Below, one piece after another: positions 39,201 through 47,946 of a stretch of DNA of 64,000 bases. This DNA comes from a virus: IMG/VR virus record IMGVR_UViG_3300046534_001193, positions 1 through 64,000 of that record; one strand, written 5' to 3'. Numbering within the stretch: position 1 is the stretch's first letter; every line of letters begins with the position of its first letter. The notes under the pieces were generated by a model. The model did no database searches, was not told the origin of the DNA, and saw only the letters and a program-made list of their open reading frames with translations. Position numbers and translations under genes: made by a program.

Positions 39201-39951
39201 AGACTTTTCTAGAGACGTTAGTTGGGATGAAGGTAGTGGCTGGAGCATAGGCGGTGGAGACGCAGACCGAGGCAGTGGTGAAAGCACCAACGGCATTCTT
39301 ATTCAAACAATAGATATAGTTGCGGGAACACCTTACATAATTAGCTATGACAGAACTTATATTTCAGGGGACGGCAGAACAACTTTCTACTCTGAGTTTG
39401 TAACTGATGGGAGTTTTATTAACTTAGGAGATTATGACGACACTACGGAAGAAACAGTTACTGTTACAGATGTTTTTACGCCCGCTTATTCAGGTTCTAT
39501 GCTTTTAAGGCTTAGTGCTATTTCTGACTTCACAGGTTCAATAGACAACATAGAAGTAATACCGCAGTACCTAAGTTACGCAACCCCACCGCCTTACGCC
39601 CAGTGGCCAGGCCGGTTTAAAGTGACTGCTCAGCCTTATAATTTTAAGTTTGGGATAGCCCAAGGTTTTACTCGAGGCGTGATATCTGAGTTAAATTTTA
39701 AAGTGGATGCGCTCGACATCACCGAAACATTGGCGGATGTAGCGATAGACTCTGGCGGCACTCGGCTGTCTTTGACTAAAACTTACTCTGTGATAAAATC
39801 AGTTAATTTAACTTTACAAGATGACGGCGGCACAGCAGCTACTGTCAAGGTCATGGATAAAAACGCCACTACAGGCCCATTAATCCAAGGCTACGATTCA
39901 TCAGACTCCGCGACCGGCTGCAATGTCGACGCTACTATAATAGGCTACTAA
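36259..39951 (+). CDS. Tail tip / central fibre protein, J-like
   Basis: 1230 residues. Hydrophobic Gly/Ala-rich start (LIALGGYAGATAAVGLGALT). Residues ~50-500 contain the J hub core: LQVIYGRREVAGGQIFLASS, YSNNPAEAQFDYLINPIYGK, SHTSQPFTDLAAAVPGWTSD. A fibronectin type III domain follows at ~525-630. Two tandem ~125-residue CBM_4_9-like beta-sandwich modules (about 849-972 and 977-1100) share NGDF, GW, SGES and YDRTYISG. The C-terminus is beta-rich. J proteins recognise the receptor; the added carbohydrate-binding-like modules suggest a sugar receptor. Confidence 0.88.
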   Translation: MLGLIALGGYAGATAAVGLGALTFGAVAGALLGAAFVVSFVDLITPEAEAEIKGVLTTRKGAVQPLQVIYGRREVAGGQIFLASSDREIAADPPVYEIRTVIREGGDSVSQESVNVFAGTAAYTLPNAFRWVVYQLADGDVPIEGLESIYINDELLVGSKYEDWVSYRFTDGSHTSQPFTDLAAAVPGWTSDHLILGTVGIAIRMEWNKDIFEGVPKFTFVLKGTKLLDLDALPTQTRRYSNNPAEAQFDYLINPIYGKGLSPVDGVDLSVASFIAARDYANDPVIAYSGGPQHTRMSSNAVLTAGSTVMDNMRQLLVGCRGTLPYINGVFNLMIERDYAFTEYKDGEGADYSEFFDFNEDNIIGSWKIKAGDIATRYNQVKVIFPNEAKHFESDFVTVYSNTFRAEDGRLLEKTFTLTGVTNAYQATDTANVIMRKSRQQIDASFMSTPRARNVTAGEIVTITHATPSWSLKKFRVSSIVLLATGNCSVTVAEHEPTVYDLTVPNEIATSPDTDFPDPTIVASLAAPTLVSDETVLKTGKDGTLTPQLKITWVAPIDPFVVGYDVQIKDMSSTDLVWQTVASPNSIDSVTVTISGVEEGIAYDVRVRARNSGGWVGAWATTENHTIIGQTSLPSNVPNFYISGSILSWEAITDSDRAGYVIRFQPGVNRSWGDANPAHDGIVTESPHDLSIDIFGQNTLMIKAVDRTGNYSETPASIITDFGNPLISNVFEEVDDHALGFTGTITGAAVVSGDLKADSQTPVIWGNALSNMYTSSSAAMYVAVQYAKLTYLRTITPSFSASGNDLVIESTIAGTNSQITYRPEAPDLMWESLDTQPMWQDEPISIVVNGDFAIDHGWTQQSGWTIADGKASRSSGESSNTSIQQTINIVSGTAYTVSYDRTYISGNGQTLFFSEFLTDGSSSTLAPYTSTTQETVTVTGTFTPTYSGAMVLKLFGIGDFEGSVDNVVVKTATGSTIVDNGDFSRDVSWDEGSGWSIGGGDADRGSGESTNGILIQTIDIVAGTPYIISYDRTYISGDGRTTFYSEFVTDGSFINLGDYDDTTEETVTVTDVFTPAYSGSMLLRLSAISDFTGSIDNIEVIPQYLSYATPPPYAQWPGRFKVTAQPYNFKFGIAQGFTRGVISELNFKVDALDITETLADVAIDSGGTRLSLTKTYSVIKSVNLTLQDDGGTAATVKVMDKNATTGPLIQGYDSSDSATGCNVDATIIGY

Positions 39952-39952
39952 G

Positions 39953-40729
39953 ATGACAGCTCTACCAGCAAAAACAGCATTTACAGCTGAAAACCTGACT
40001 GAGGGTGATTTCAGGGCCGCGATGGATAACCTTCGAGATTACTTGTCTGAGCGAGTGCAAGGCCTTAAATCTAATACGGCATTGTCTGATGCAGCCGCAA
40101 CATTAACAGCTGCTCAACTAGTTGGTGGGGAGTTCACTATAACTCCAACAGTAGCGAGGACTCAGACAACAGACACGGCAGTCAATATCATAGCAGCGAT
40201 GGCAGGTAGCGCGGATGGCAGTAGCTTTGAGTTTACAGTTGTTAATCTAGCTGATTTTGCTGTGACTATTGCACTGGGAACCGGTGTAACTTTAGTTGGG
40301 GATATGGCTATTAATATTGGTGCGGCTACTTTTAGAGTACGTAGGCTAACTTCTACAACAGTTAGTGTTACGCGTCTTGAAAGTCAATTTACTGCAGCTG
40401 ATAACACTAAGCTGGATAGTTTAGGTTCCCAAAACGTCAAACTCAATACCAAGCTTATTGATATAGGTGATTGGAACATGAACACAACATACGAGTTTGA
40501 GGTTACTCACGGACTAACGCTAAATAAAATAAGAGGGATGTCTGTACTAATTAGAAATGACGCTGATACCAACTACACTCTTCTTGCTATTAACGGGGTT
40601 ACAGCATGCTACGCAGATGCCACAGAGATTACTCTTAACAGAGTTAATTCAGGAGCGTTTGACACTTCATTCTATGAAAGCCCGCCATCAGGAAATAGAG
40701 GCTGGATAACCATCCAATACGTAGATTAA
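39953..40729 (+). CDS. Tail tip associated protein, anchor copy 1
   Basis: 258 residues, one base after the J-like gene. The N-terminal 35 residues (MTALPAKTAFTAENLTEGDF, then AMDNLRDYLSE) are repeated in the next gene and likely form an anchor for the tail tip. The C-terminal part is beta-rich (SSFEFTVVNLADFAVTIALG) and ends GNRGWITIQYVD. Confidence 0.65.
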   Translation: MTALPAKTAFTAENLTEGDFRAAMDNLRDYLSERVQGLKSNTALSDAAATLTAAQLVGGEFTITPTVARTQTTDTAVNIIAAMAGSADGSSFEFTVVNLADFAVTIALGTGVTLVGDMAINIGAATFRVRRLTSTTVSVTRLESQFTAADNTKLDSLGSQNVKLNTKLIDIGDWNMNTTYEFEVTHGLTLNKIRGMSVLIRNDADTNYTLLAINGVTACYADATEITLNRVNSGAFDTSFYESPPSGNRGWITIQYVD

Positions 40730-40755
40730 AACCCAATTATAAATAGGCCATTAGA

Positions 40756-41628
40756 ATGACAGCTCTACCAGCAAAAACATCATTTACAGACGCAGGCGTA
40801 ACCGAAGGCACGTTTAAAACCGCGATGAATAACCTTCGAGATTATTTGTCTGAGTCTATAGGGACTTCGGGAGGAGCGATTACGCCGAGTGTTGTTAGAA
40901 CCGCATTGGCAGCAGCGACAGACGCTAACGTACTGACCGACTACCAAAGTTCTAAACTAGGATCTCTTACAGGCCGAAATTTACTGATAGGTAATTTCTT
41001 TGTAAATCAAGAAGAGGTATCAGGATCGGTTGTTTTAAGCGCAGGCGATTACGGGCACGATATGTTTAAGGGCGGAGCAAGCGGTTGCTCTTACACTTTT
41101 TCCACGACCAACGGTGTTCCCATGACGACAATATCAGCAGGGTCACTGGTTCAAGTCGTCGAAGCGGTAAACATTGCGGCTGGCGATTACATTTTAAGTC
41201 ACGTAGGCACAGCCCAAGTCCGAATCGACGGCGGTAGCTACGACGATTCTGGTGAGGTTACGGCTACGTTAGACGGTTCAGCAAACGCTACTGTTGAGTG
41301 GGGCACTGGCACGTTGTCGTTGCCTCAACTAGAGCTAGGCACTGTAGTTACCGCATTCGATAGGCGGAACATCGGTGTGGAGCTGACACTCTGTAAGCGG
41401 TATTTTCAAGACTATTCTGGGGCCTTTACACTTTCAGCGACTTCTAGCGCCGCAAACATTAATAAGCCTATTCTAGAAGTCGAAATGAGATCAACGCCTA
41501 GCATAACACAGACAACTTCGGGGTCAGGCGGGTCTTGGGTGGTAACGACAAATAAATCTTTAAGGCAGTCGGGCGTCCATTCAGCAGACTCAACAACAAC
41601 TGTATTGAAATTAGACGCGAGGTTATAA
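40756..41628 (+). CDS. Tail tip associated protein, anchor copy 2
   Basis: 290 residues. N-terminus MTALPAKTSFTDAGVTEGTF, then AMNNLRDYLSE, paralogous to the previous gene; the downstream part differs (SGSVVLSAGDYGHDMFKGGA, LPQLELGTVVTAFDRR). It contains the 'GTLSLPQLELG---TAFDRR' motif seen in phage tail fibre C-terminal regions. Two proteins thus share one anchor and carry different outer domains. Confidence 0.65.
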   Translation: MTALPAKTSFTDAGVTEGTFKTAMNNLRDYLSESIGTSGGAITPSVVRTALAAATDANVLTDYQSSKLGSLTGRNLLIGNFFVNQEEVSGSVVLSAGDYGHDMFKGGASGCSYTFSTTNGVPMTTISAGSLVQVVEAVNIAAGDYILSHVGTAQVRIDGGSYDDSGEVTATLDGSANATVEWGTGTLSLPQLELGTVVTAFDRRNIGVELTLCKRYFQDYSGAFTLSATSSAANINKPILEVEMRSTPSITQTTSGSGGSWVVTTNKSLRQSGVHSADSTTTVLKLDARL

Positions 41629-41653
41629 ATTATTGTCGATTCAAAGATTTGGT

Positions 41654-41986
41654 TTACCTAATCCTCCACCTCATGCCAGCCCCAACATGGTCCAGAGTTG
41701 ACTCAGGCTCAAAGTTAAAAGGCTCACCCACATTGTATTGCGAAAAGTGGGTGAGCTGAATAAAAAATCCGTTGTCCCATTCGTTTCTTATTGAAATATA
41801 AGCGCCAATGCCACCGCCGTCATTCCAACAAATACTGCAAGCTGTAAGATTGCCGTTCTTGCCAGCGCCGATTTCAAAGTAAGTTTCTGAGTCAACTATT
41901 GATTTGATGAATCTGTCCTTGGCAGTTTCTGCCACCGCCGGCCCTGCAAACATTGTCAACAAAGCTGCTAATATTAATACTTTCAT
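41654..41986 (-). CDS. Secreted outer-membrane-like protein, possible PagL-type deacylase
   Basis: 110 residues, the only leftward gene within the rightward block. Signal peptide MKVLILAALLTMFAGPAVAE with cleavage after AVA. The mature part has alternating beta strands (YFEIGAGKNGNLTACSICWN, GGIGAYISIRNEWDNGFFIQ) and THFSQYNVGEPFNFEPES before a barrel-like end HVGAGMRWRIR. H-F-S and the following Glu resemble the HxS...E catalytic set of PagL lipid A 3-O-deacylase, though the chain is shorter. GGAG precedes the ATG. It may alter the host outer membrane, for example to block superinfection. Confidence 0.6.
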   Translation of the reverse strand: MKVLILAALLTMFAGPAVAETAKDRFIKSIVDSETYFEIGAGKNGNLTACSICWNDGGGIGAYISIRNEWDNGFFIQLTHFSQYNVGEPFNFEPESTLDHVGAGMRWRIR

Positions 41987-42144
41987 AAATTACTCCATTT
42001 AAAATTACTTAGATTTATTTGTCGGCAAATCTGATAGACTGCAAGCCTATTGAAAACCCAACAACTGCAACTTTAGCACTTGTTTACAAAATGTTCAAAC
42101 CTAATCTTTAGATTAAAGATTATTCTTAAAATAAGGACTGATTA

Positions 42145-42294
42145 ATGCTTATTGAGATACTGAATCAATTTTGGCCTATTATATTAAGTTGTATCAGTTT
42201 AATTGTTGTACTTGCAAAGATGTATAATAATATTGAAAGCTTAAAAGAAAAGGTTCGTATTTTATTTGACTTCCATAACAACAGGGATAAATGA
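42145..42294 (+). CDS. Small membrane protein, lysis cluster
   Basis: 49 residues, SD AAGGACTG before the ATG. LIEILNQFWPIILSCISLIV is one strong N-terminal membrane helix, followed by a basic amphipathic tail (YNNIESLKEKVRILFDF). Its size and topology fit a small holin, antiholin or pinholin. The stop overlaps the endolysin start. Confidence 0.6.
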   Translation: MLIEILNQFWPIILSCISLIVVLAKMYNNIESLKEKVRILFDFHNNRDK

Positions 42295-42665
42295 TGGGCG
42301 ACTTAACTAAAAACTTTTCAGCTTGGGAATTCGAATGCCCTTGTGGTTGTGGCGAATCGAAGATGAACGCGAATACGATGGTCAAGATTCAGCTTTTCAG
42401 AGACGCCTACGGTAAAGCGTTCTCTCCCGTAGAAGGTGGCGGTTATCGCTGCAAGGCGTATGAAAAAGGCATAGGCGTTCACAATATGGGACTTGCCATT
42501 GATCCCGGCATTCCTCGCGCAGACATGTTTCCGGCACTGAAAATAGCTATCGAAGTAGGCTTTACTGGCTACGGGTTAAAACAGAAAGGCGGTAGATGGC
42601 AGATGCACCTTGACGATTACGAAGGCGATGCTAAGCGTCCTCGCCCTTGGCTTTGGACGTACTAA
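42291..42665 (+). CDS. Endolysin, peptidase M15-like
   Basis: 124 residues. It cleaves peptide bonds in peptidoglycan. EFECPCGCGESKMNANTMVK is a typical start of M15A phage enzymes. The zinc set is seen in GVHNMGLAIDPGIP (His, Asp) and the final His in WQMHLDDY. The first of two adjacent ATGs (42291, 42294) is used. No signal peptide, so release needs the holin next to it. Confidence 0.82.
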   Translation: MMGDLTKNFSAWEFECPCGCGESKMNANTMVKIQLFRDAYGKAFSPVEGGGYRCKAYEKGIGVHNMGLAIDPGIPRADMFPALKIAIEVGFTGYGLKQKGGRWQMHLDDYEGDAKRPRPWLWTY

Positions 42666-42666
42666 T

Positions 42667-43137
42667 ATGAATTGGTTTAGCAAAATGATTAGCGGCGGTA
42701 TTGATAAAACCGTTGACTCAGTAGGAACGGCATTAGACGGGTTGTTCACATCTGATGAAGAGAGACTGCAAGCAAAGCAGATCATAACATCAGAAATGAA
42801 CAAGTTTAAAACAAGTGTAATGGACGCTCAGTCTAAGTACGATGCTGAGATAACAGCTAGGTGGAAGTCCGACAATGAACATGGTGTTACTAGGTTAGTC
42901 AGGCCAATAGCTTATGCTGCTGTTTTATTTGCCTTCTTTCTGATTACTTTTGCCGATGGCAATATTGGTGCTACTTGTTCGATAGTCAAGGGTGTTGAAA
43001 CCTGTGTGGGGGGCTTCGTTATCAATCCAGTTTATATACCAGTTTATGAATCTTTGCTAGTTACAATGACAATTGCTTACTTTGGTAGTCGTGGTATAGA
43101 GAAGGTAACAAAGTTACTAGGTAAAAGTAAGTCGTGA
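42667..43137 (+). CDS. Holin, 3-TM family
   Basis: 156 residues from the ATG at 42667, one base after the endolysin stop. NWFSKMISGGIDKTVDSVGT, then KWSDNEHGVTRLVRPIA-type segment, a membrane helix (AYAAVLFAFFLITFA) and a second one (YESLLVTMTIAYFGSRGIEK). This is the pattern of the Holin_3TM family: N-terminal soluble part, RP motif, then membrane helices and YFG-R--EK. It forms the lysis pore. Confidence 0.75.
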   Translation: MNWFSKMISGGIDKTVDSVGTALDGLFTSDEERLQAKQIITSEMNKFKTSVMDAQSKYDAEITARWKSDNEHGVTRLVRPIAYAAVLFAFFLITFADGNIGATCSIVKGVETCVGGFVINPVYIPVYESLLVTMTIAYFGSRGIEKVTKLLGKSKS

Positions 43138-43472
43138 ATACTCCGCATATTCCTGATGTGCCAAATACAACGAGCGATAGAAGAGTTATGGTACAACAGT
43201 CAGCTTTTGAAAAGAGTGCACAAACAGTTTTAGCCTCTTTAATAGTGTTAGCACTCAGCGGGTCTGCAGTAGCCTTAGTAAAAATAAGTGACACTCAAAC
43301 TAAGCAATTAGTTGAGATGAATCTATTGAAATACCAAATATCAGAACTTATAGCGAGTACCAAAGCTTTTTCTTCTGATCGAGTAGGTAAAGAAGATTAT
43401 TTAATATTTAAAAACAGGACAGAAGATAGGCTGTTTAATCTTGAGCAGTTGAAAAATAAGGTAGGCGAGTAA
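43134..43472 (+). CDS. Membrane protein, possible inner spanin
   Basis: 112 residues from a GTG overlapping the holin stop (GTGA). One membrane helix at about 30-50 (TVLASLIVLALSGSAVALVK), then a charged, probably coiled-coil periplasmic part (FKNRTEDRLFNLEQLKNK). Place and topology fit an inner spanin (Rz), but no lipoprotein partner is visible inside it. Confidence 0.5.
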   Translation: MNTPHIPDVPNTTSDRRVMVQQSAFEKSAQTVLASLIVLALSGSAVALVKISDTQTKQLVEMNLLKYQISELIASTKAFSSDRVGKEDYLIFKNRTEDRLFNLEQLKNKVGE

Positions 43473-43507
43473 TGGTGCTATTGAAGCAGTTGCGGAGGCT
43501 AGGCTAG

Positions 43508-46500
43508 ATGGCTTACATAGTAGACACAAAGATTTCCAGTGGTGCCAGTGGTTCTACAACCGTTAAGCTGCCAGCACATTTAGAAAATGATGTAGTTTTT
43601 GTTTTTTGGAACAGCTTGAATCCCGGAACAATTACTGGCCCTGGTGGAAGTTGGCAGGAAACAACTATAGCTAACCCCGGAGCGGCAGACTCTAAAGCGT
43701 ATTTTCAGCGTGTAGGCGGAAGTTCATTGGCTGACCCAGTAATCACAAATACTACAACTAGCAGACAGCCTGGTGCTATGTCTGCAGTTGTACGTGGGGC
43801 AGACGTTTCGACAGCGACTTCTTGCGTAGATGATGAGGATTCTGTGGGTAGTTCAAGTGCTTTAACTCTTACGACTAGTGCTATGACTTTAAGTGGTACA
43901 AGTTCGTTAATTCTTTTGTTTGGTAGTGGAGAAAGAGGCGATGAGGTTCCGGTCTTAGCGTCAGGTTCAGGTATTGAAGTTTTGTATTTTGCTCCTGGTG
44001 ATGACGCAAATATGTTTTTGGCATACAACTATGCAACAGGTTCAGCAAGTGATACTCACACTATTTACCAACTCAATACTGACTCAGAAGGTATGGCTCT
44101 TGCCGCAATAGCTATAAAAGATGATGGTAATTATGTTAATAAAGGATATGTGTCTACCAGCAACGCTGCTGAATTAGTTTTTCTGAATGTAGGAAATCAC
44201 GTACATACTATTACTGAAGAAGACGTGACGAATGTAGGTTTTACACCTCAAATATCATCTATCACTCATGCTATCAGTGGTATTACTAAAAACACAATTG
44301 ACGACTCAACTAGTCTTGGGTCTTCTGGCCCTTTACACAGAATTGACACTCACGCCCAATACGGCATAACCATTATATTTAACACCGGACAAGGTGAATC
44401 AACAGATTTAATTTTAACTAAAGGTATGACTTTTGCTACAGCCATTGATTTAAGTGGTCAGATTTTAGCGTTTAGTGGACTTACCCTTTCAAAATTTACA
44501 GAGTCAATTGACAATTTAGGGAGATTGATTGGGTTTAGTGATGGCACTAACGCTTCTGTATTTTTGTTTGACGGATCTGATGCTCTAGTAACTTCGCAAA
44601 ATGGATTAACGGCATTTTTATTAGAAACTGCGCCTTCAGGCTCACCCACTACTTTGACTGGTTATGAAATAGATACTTTCGGGGCTGGTAATTTAGATTG
44701 GTCAGCTATCGAAACAATATTTGTTGGTGCAAGCTCGACCAATTCCACAGGCATTGAGTACCACACAGGCCCAATGTACAAATTAAAAACCTTTCCTATG
44801 TTAGGAGGAACAGAAACTTTCCCACTCTCTTTTGATGATGTAGTTAAAGCATCAACGGCGGGAGCATTAAACGTAGCAACAGCACAAAGCGGACAGACTA
44901 CCGGCCAATTCTATTTAATGGGTAATGTAACTATCGGCGATGGGGTTGAAGATGTTTACTGGGAAAGCAAGAACCAATCTGTAGAATTTCCAAGAAGTTA
45001 TAACTATTCAGAAAAATCATTGCAATGCCAAATAAGCGCGGGAGCATTGTCACTGACAATAAATGCTGCAAGCGTAGACAGTGTAATAAGCCCTATCACC
45101 ACTACAATCAACTTCGGTAATTTCCATAATTTTGTAGAACATGCAGACACTTTTGATGGCGATATTTATGATTATACAAACCTTACACTTCTAAACTCCA
45201 GCACAACACTGCAAGGCTCAAAAACAAACATAGATAGGTCGGGCGCTATTTGGAGTGGCGGTAAGCAAATAACTCACAATGCGCCAACTACTGCAAGCAC
45301 AGCCAGAGTGTTTAAAGACACAGTTGTTAGTAATGTTGCAGTGGGTGAAACAGCAGCTATTGAAGCTATCACTACTCAAGAGCAGTTTAAAAATGCTGTG
45401 ACAGGCGCAACTTTTAAAAATAATACTAACGCTCCAGCAATCTTAATCACTGGTAATCAGACAGGCACATGGGCAGATGACCCTGGATTAACAGTTTCTG
45501 GGAATACTTTTGATATAAAGTACACAGGAACTACGGATTTCAGTATTCCCTCTTCCGTGTCATTGACAGTTCAGAACACAGAAGCAGAAGCGGCGGGTAA
45601 TACAGGTCTAACGATTGTTTTACCTGCTAACACATTGTCGATCAACTCTGACCTAAGCGCTTTGATCCGTTACTTTGTAGATGACGAACAAACAGTGGCT
45701 GACAGTGACACCAATACAACTTTAGGCTATGACTATGCCAATACCAATCCTATTGATATTGAAGTGTTGCTACAAGGCTACGTACTAGTTAACCGACAAA
45801 ATGTCACACCTGTTAATGGCCCTTTTGACATTGAGCTTGACCCAGACGAGGCTTACAACTCTGGTCACGCCTTAAACATCGACACTGAATACGCTTATGT
45901 TCGAGGAACAAAAGTATTAACATTCAATTCTGACCAGCAAGCTAGGAATGTTTATTCCTCACTATCAGATGAAATAAGGCTGGATAGCGCTTACTTTAAT
46001 ACTAAGTTGTTGATGACAGCTATAGGCCCAACTCGGTTTGATTTAACCGTGGGAATGACCGTCGCAGACATGCAGTATTGGAAGGGTGCTGGATCTCAAG
46101 TCTATAACGCACTAGATGCGGTAAACCCTACTGAAAAATGGTGTTTTGTAAAATCAGGCGGTAACATCACAGGATCGACCACCCACTTTAGGCAAACAGA
46201 TTCAGGCGCTTCAACAGCTTTGACATTGACTAATAATGTTGTGGATGAGGCTTTCCAATACTATCGAGATGATAATCACGATGGAGATACTAGTGATACA
46301 GACGAGTATAATTATAATGACTACATGCTTATCAAATCATTCTTGGCTGGTAGCAAGCAATCGCGGGTTGATGTTTTAGTAAGCCAAGGCATATCAGAAA
46401 TTGAAAGCTATCAATATGCGGTCAGTCTAGCCAATGCTTCACATGGTTACTCTGGCACTGACCCAGGCATCAGCGCTCAAATAACAATGGTTGCTGGTGA

Positions 46501-47926
46501 TACCTTTGGCGGCAAAGTTTTTGCGTATGAGATAATTGATGGTGGCACTAACTCTGGTTCTGATATTGCTGATCAGCTTAATTACGATGCTGCTGCTAAT
46601 CCCAACACTGTTATCCCTGGAGGTACTGGTTTACGTTATTTTGAAATGCCTGACGGTATTATTTACAACGCTACTGGGCAAGAGACTGAGCGTGGTTATA
46701 AAGAAGGCACAACCCCTGCTTTGGTCGGATTTTATGTGAGCCGCAGCAGCGCCGACCACCCCGACTTCACGCAGTTTCAAGCTGACGATGGGACGTATTA
46801 TATTCCAGCAGTAAACTCCAACATTAGCGGTTCAAATCTTGAGAATACAGCTGGTGGAACTGTCGAGCGCAGAATGCAAATCATCAACTCGACAGCTAAA
46901 GCAGCGTCAGCATGGCAAGCGAGTACCGCATACAGTGTGGGCGATGTAAGGTTGCGTTCAACAGGCGCAGGCACCGAGCAAATTGGCGGACTGTTTATAC
47001 GGTGTACTACGCCAGGCACTTCAAACGACACAGAGCCAACTTGGAATACAACATTAGCAAACACCACCGCTGACACTAATGGTTCGGGCGATGGTGATGT
47101 TGTCTGGACTATTTACGGAATTGTTTACTACGATGATGACCCTGCCGCTACGGGTTACGCTGCCACCTATATTGATGGCCAAGAGTTTGCATCCAGTGAG
47201 TCTTTTGAAGTCAGATTTGCAGAAGAAGATCCTGAAACCAGATTTGTGTTTGGTAGTGTGTCAGGCATTACCTCAAGCTCTGGCTTTTCTTTTGCGATGT
47301 CCGTCGAGGTAGTTTCTCCTTACGCAGAATGGCAATCGGGTGGCTCATTCTACGGAACACAACAGGACTCTACCTATTCACCAAATTTTGATTATGACTA
47401 TATCGTTTTAGATACCAACACTAATTACTATGGCGCAGGTGCGGGAGTGTACTATTGCTATATTCTGACGACTTCTCAGGGGATGTACGAATTTTGGGGA
47501 GGCGTTACAATTGTTGACGCTGGAAGTATTCGGATTAACAACGGAACTGTTAATCTATACTTTGACGAGACTAATGGTTTTGTTAGGCAATTAGACAACG
47601 TTAGAATATGGAGAGTTGATGGCGCTAGGCCAGCGCTTGACCCGACAACGGGCGGCTCAGGCATAGAAATCAAATGGGAAGTTCCTGTTCAAGTTATTGA
47701 AATAAATACAGGCTCAGCAGTCAATCAAGCAACTGTTCAATCAGCGCTAACCGCCCAAGGCTATACATCAGGTAGAGCGCCAGAGCTTGACAAGATCAAT
47801 GCTGTCAAAGTTAAAACTGATGATATGACGTACACTATCGGTAACCAGCTCGATGTAAACGTCCAATCAGTCAATGATGTTCTATTGGCGGGCGATGGCG
47901 ATGCTACTCCAATGGGCCCTACCTAA
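43508..47926 (+). CDS. Large tail fibre or structural protein
   Basis: 1472 residues, GGAGG SD upstream. Rich in Ser, Thr, Gly, Asp and Ala with no membrane segment. The first ~200 residues (VKLPAHLENDVVFVFWNSLN, SMQVRGADV-like strand) look like a jelly-roll. The middle has beta-rich repeats, and the C-terminal part contains Trp and Tyr rich modules (WQASTAYSVGDVRLRSTGAG, typical of carbohydrate-binding fibre domains). The end (AQGYTSGRAPELDKINAVKV) resembles fibre C-terminal adaptor motifs. Probably a second receptor-binding or decoration fibre. Confidence 0.65.
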   Translation: MAYIVDTKISSGASGSTTVKLPAHLENDVVFVFWNSLNPGTITGPGGSWQETTIANPGAADSKAYFQRVGGSSLADPVITNTTTSRQPGAMSAVVRGADVSTATSCVDDEDSVGSSSALTLTTSAMTLSGTSSLILLFGSGERGDEVPVLASGSGIEVLYFAPGDDANMFLAYNYATGSASDTHTIYQLNTDSEGMALAAIAIKDDGNYVNKGYVSTSNAAELVFLNVGNHVHTITEEDVTNVGFTPQISSITHAISGITKNTIDDSTSLGSSGPLHRIDTHAQYGITIIFNTGQGESTDLILTKGMTFATAIDLSGQILAFSGLTLSKFTESIDNLGRLIGFSDGTNASVFLFDGSDALVTSQNGLTAFLLETAPSGSPTTLTGYEIDTFGAGNLDWSAIETIFVGASSTNSTGIEYHTGPMYKLKTFPMLGGTETFPLSFDDVVKASTAGALNVATAQSGQTTGQFYLMGNVTIGDGVEDVYWESKNQSVEFPRSYNYSEKSLQCQISAGALSLTINAASVDSVISPITTTINFGNFHNFVEHADTFDGDIYDYTNLTLLNSSTTLQGSKTNIDRSGAIWSGGKQITHNAPTTASTARVFKDTVVSNVAVGETAAIEAITTQEQFKNAVTGATFKNNTNAPAILITGNQTGTWADDPGLTVSGNTFDIKYTGTTDFSIPSSVSLTVQNTEAEAAGNTGLTIVLPANTLSINSDLSALIRYFVDDEQTVADSDTNTTLGYDYANTNPIDIEVLLQGYVLVNRQNVTPVNGPFDIELDPDEAYNSGHALNIDTEYAYVRGTKVLTFNSDQQARNVYSSLSDEIRLDSAYFNTKLLMTAIGPTRFDLTVGMTVADMQYWKGAGSQVYNALDAVNPTEKWCFVKSGGNITGSTTHFRQTDSGASTALTLTNNVVDEAFQYYRDDNHDGDTSDTDEYNYNDYMLIKSFLAGSKQSRVDVLVSQGISEIESYQYAVSLANASHGYSGTDPGISAQITMVAGDTFGGKVFAYEIIDGGTNSGSDIADQLNYDAAANPNTVIPGGTGLRYFEMPDGIIYNATGQETERGYKEGTTPALVGFYVSRSSADHPDFTQFQADDGTYYIPAVNSNISGSNLENTAGGTVERRMQIINSTAKAASAWQASTAYSVGDVRLRSTGAGTEQIGGLFIRCTTPGTSNDTEPTWNTTLANTTADTNGSGDGDVVWTIYGIVYYDDDPAATGYAATYIDGQEFASSESFEVRFAEEDPETRFVFGSVSGITSSSGFSFAMSVEVVSPYAEWQSGGSFYGTQQDSTYSPNFDYDYIVLDTNTNYYGAGAGVYYCYILTTSQGMYEFWGGVTIVDAGSIRINNGTVNLYFDETNGFVRQLDNVRIWRVDGARPALDPTTGGSGIEIKWEVPVQVIEINTGSAVNQATVQSALTAQGYTSGRAPELDKINAVKVKTDDMTYTIGNQLDVNVQSVNDVLLAGDGDATPMGPT

Positions 47927-47946
47927 AATGATACAGATAATCGATC

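Noticed and set aside
43508-47926. Pectate-lyase or endosialidase spike domain in the large fibre protein
   Set aside because: Beta-rich and repetitive as expected, but no catalytic motif could be picked out by eye; kept as a general fibre call.
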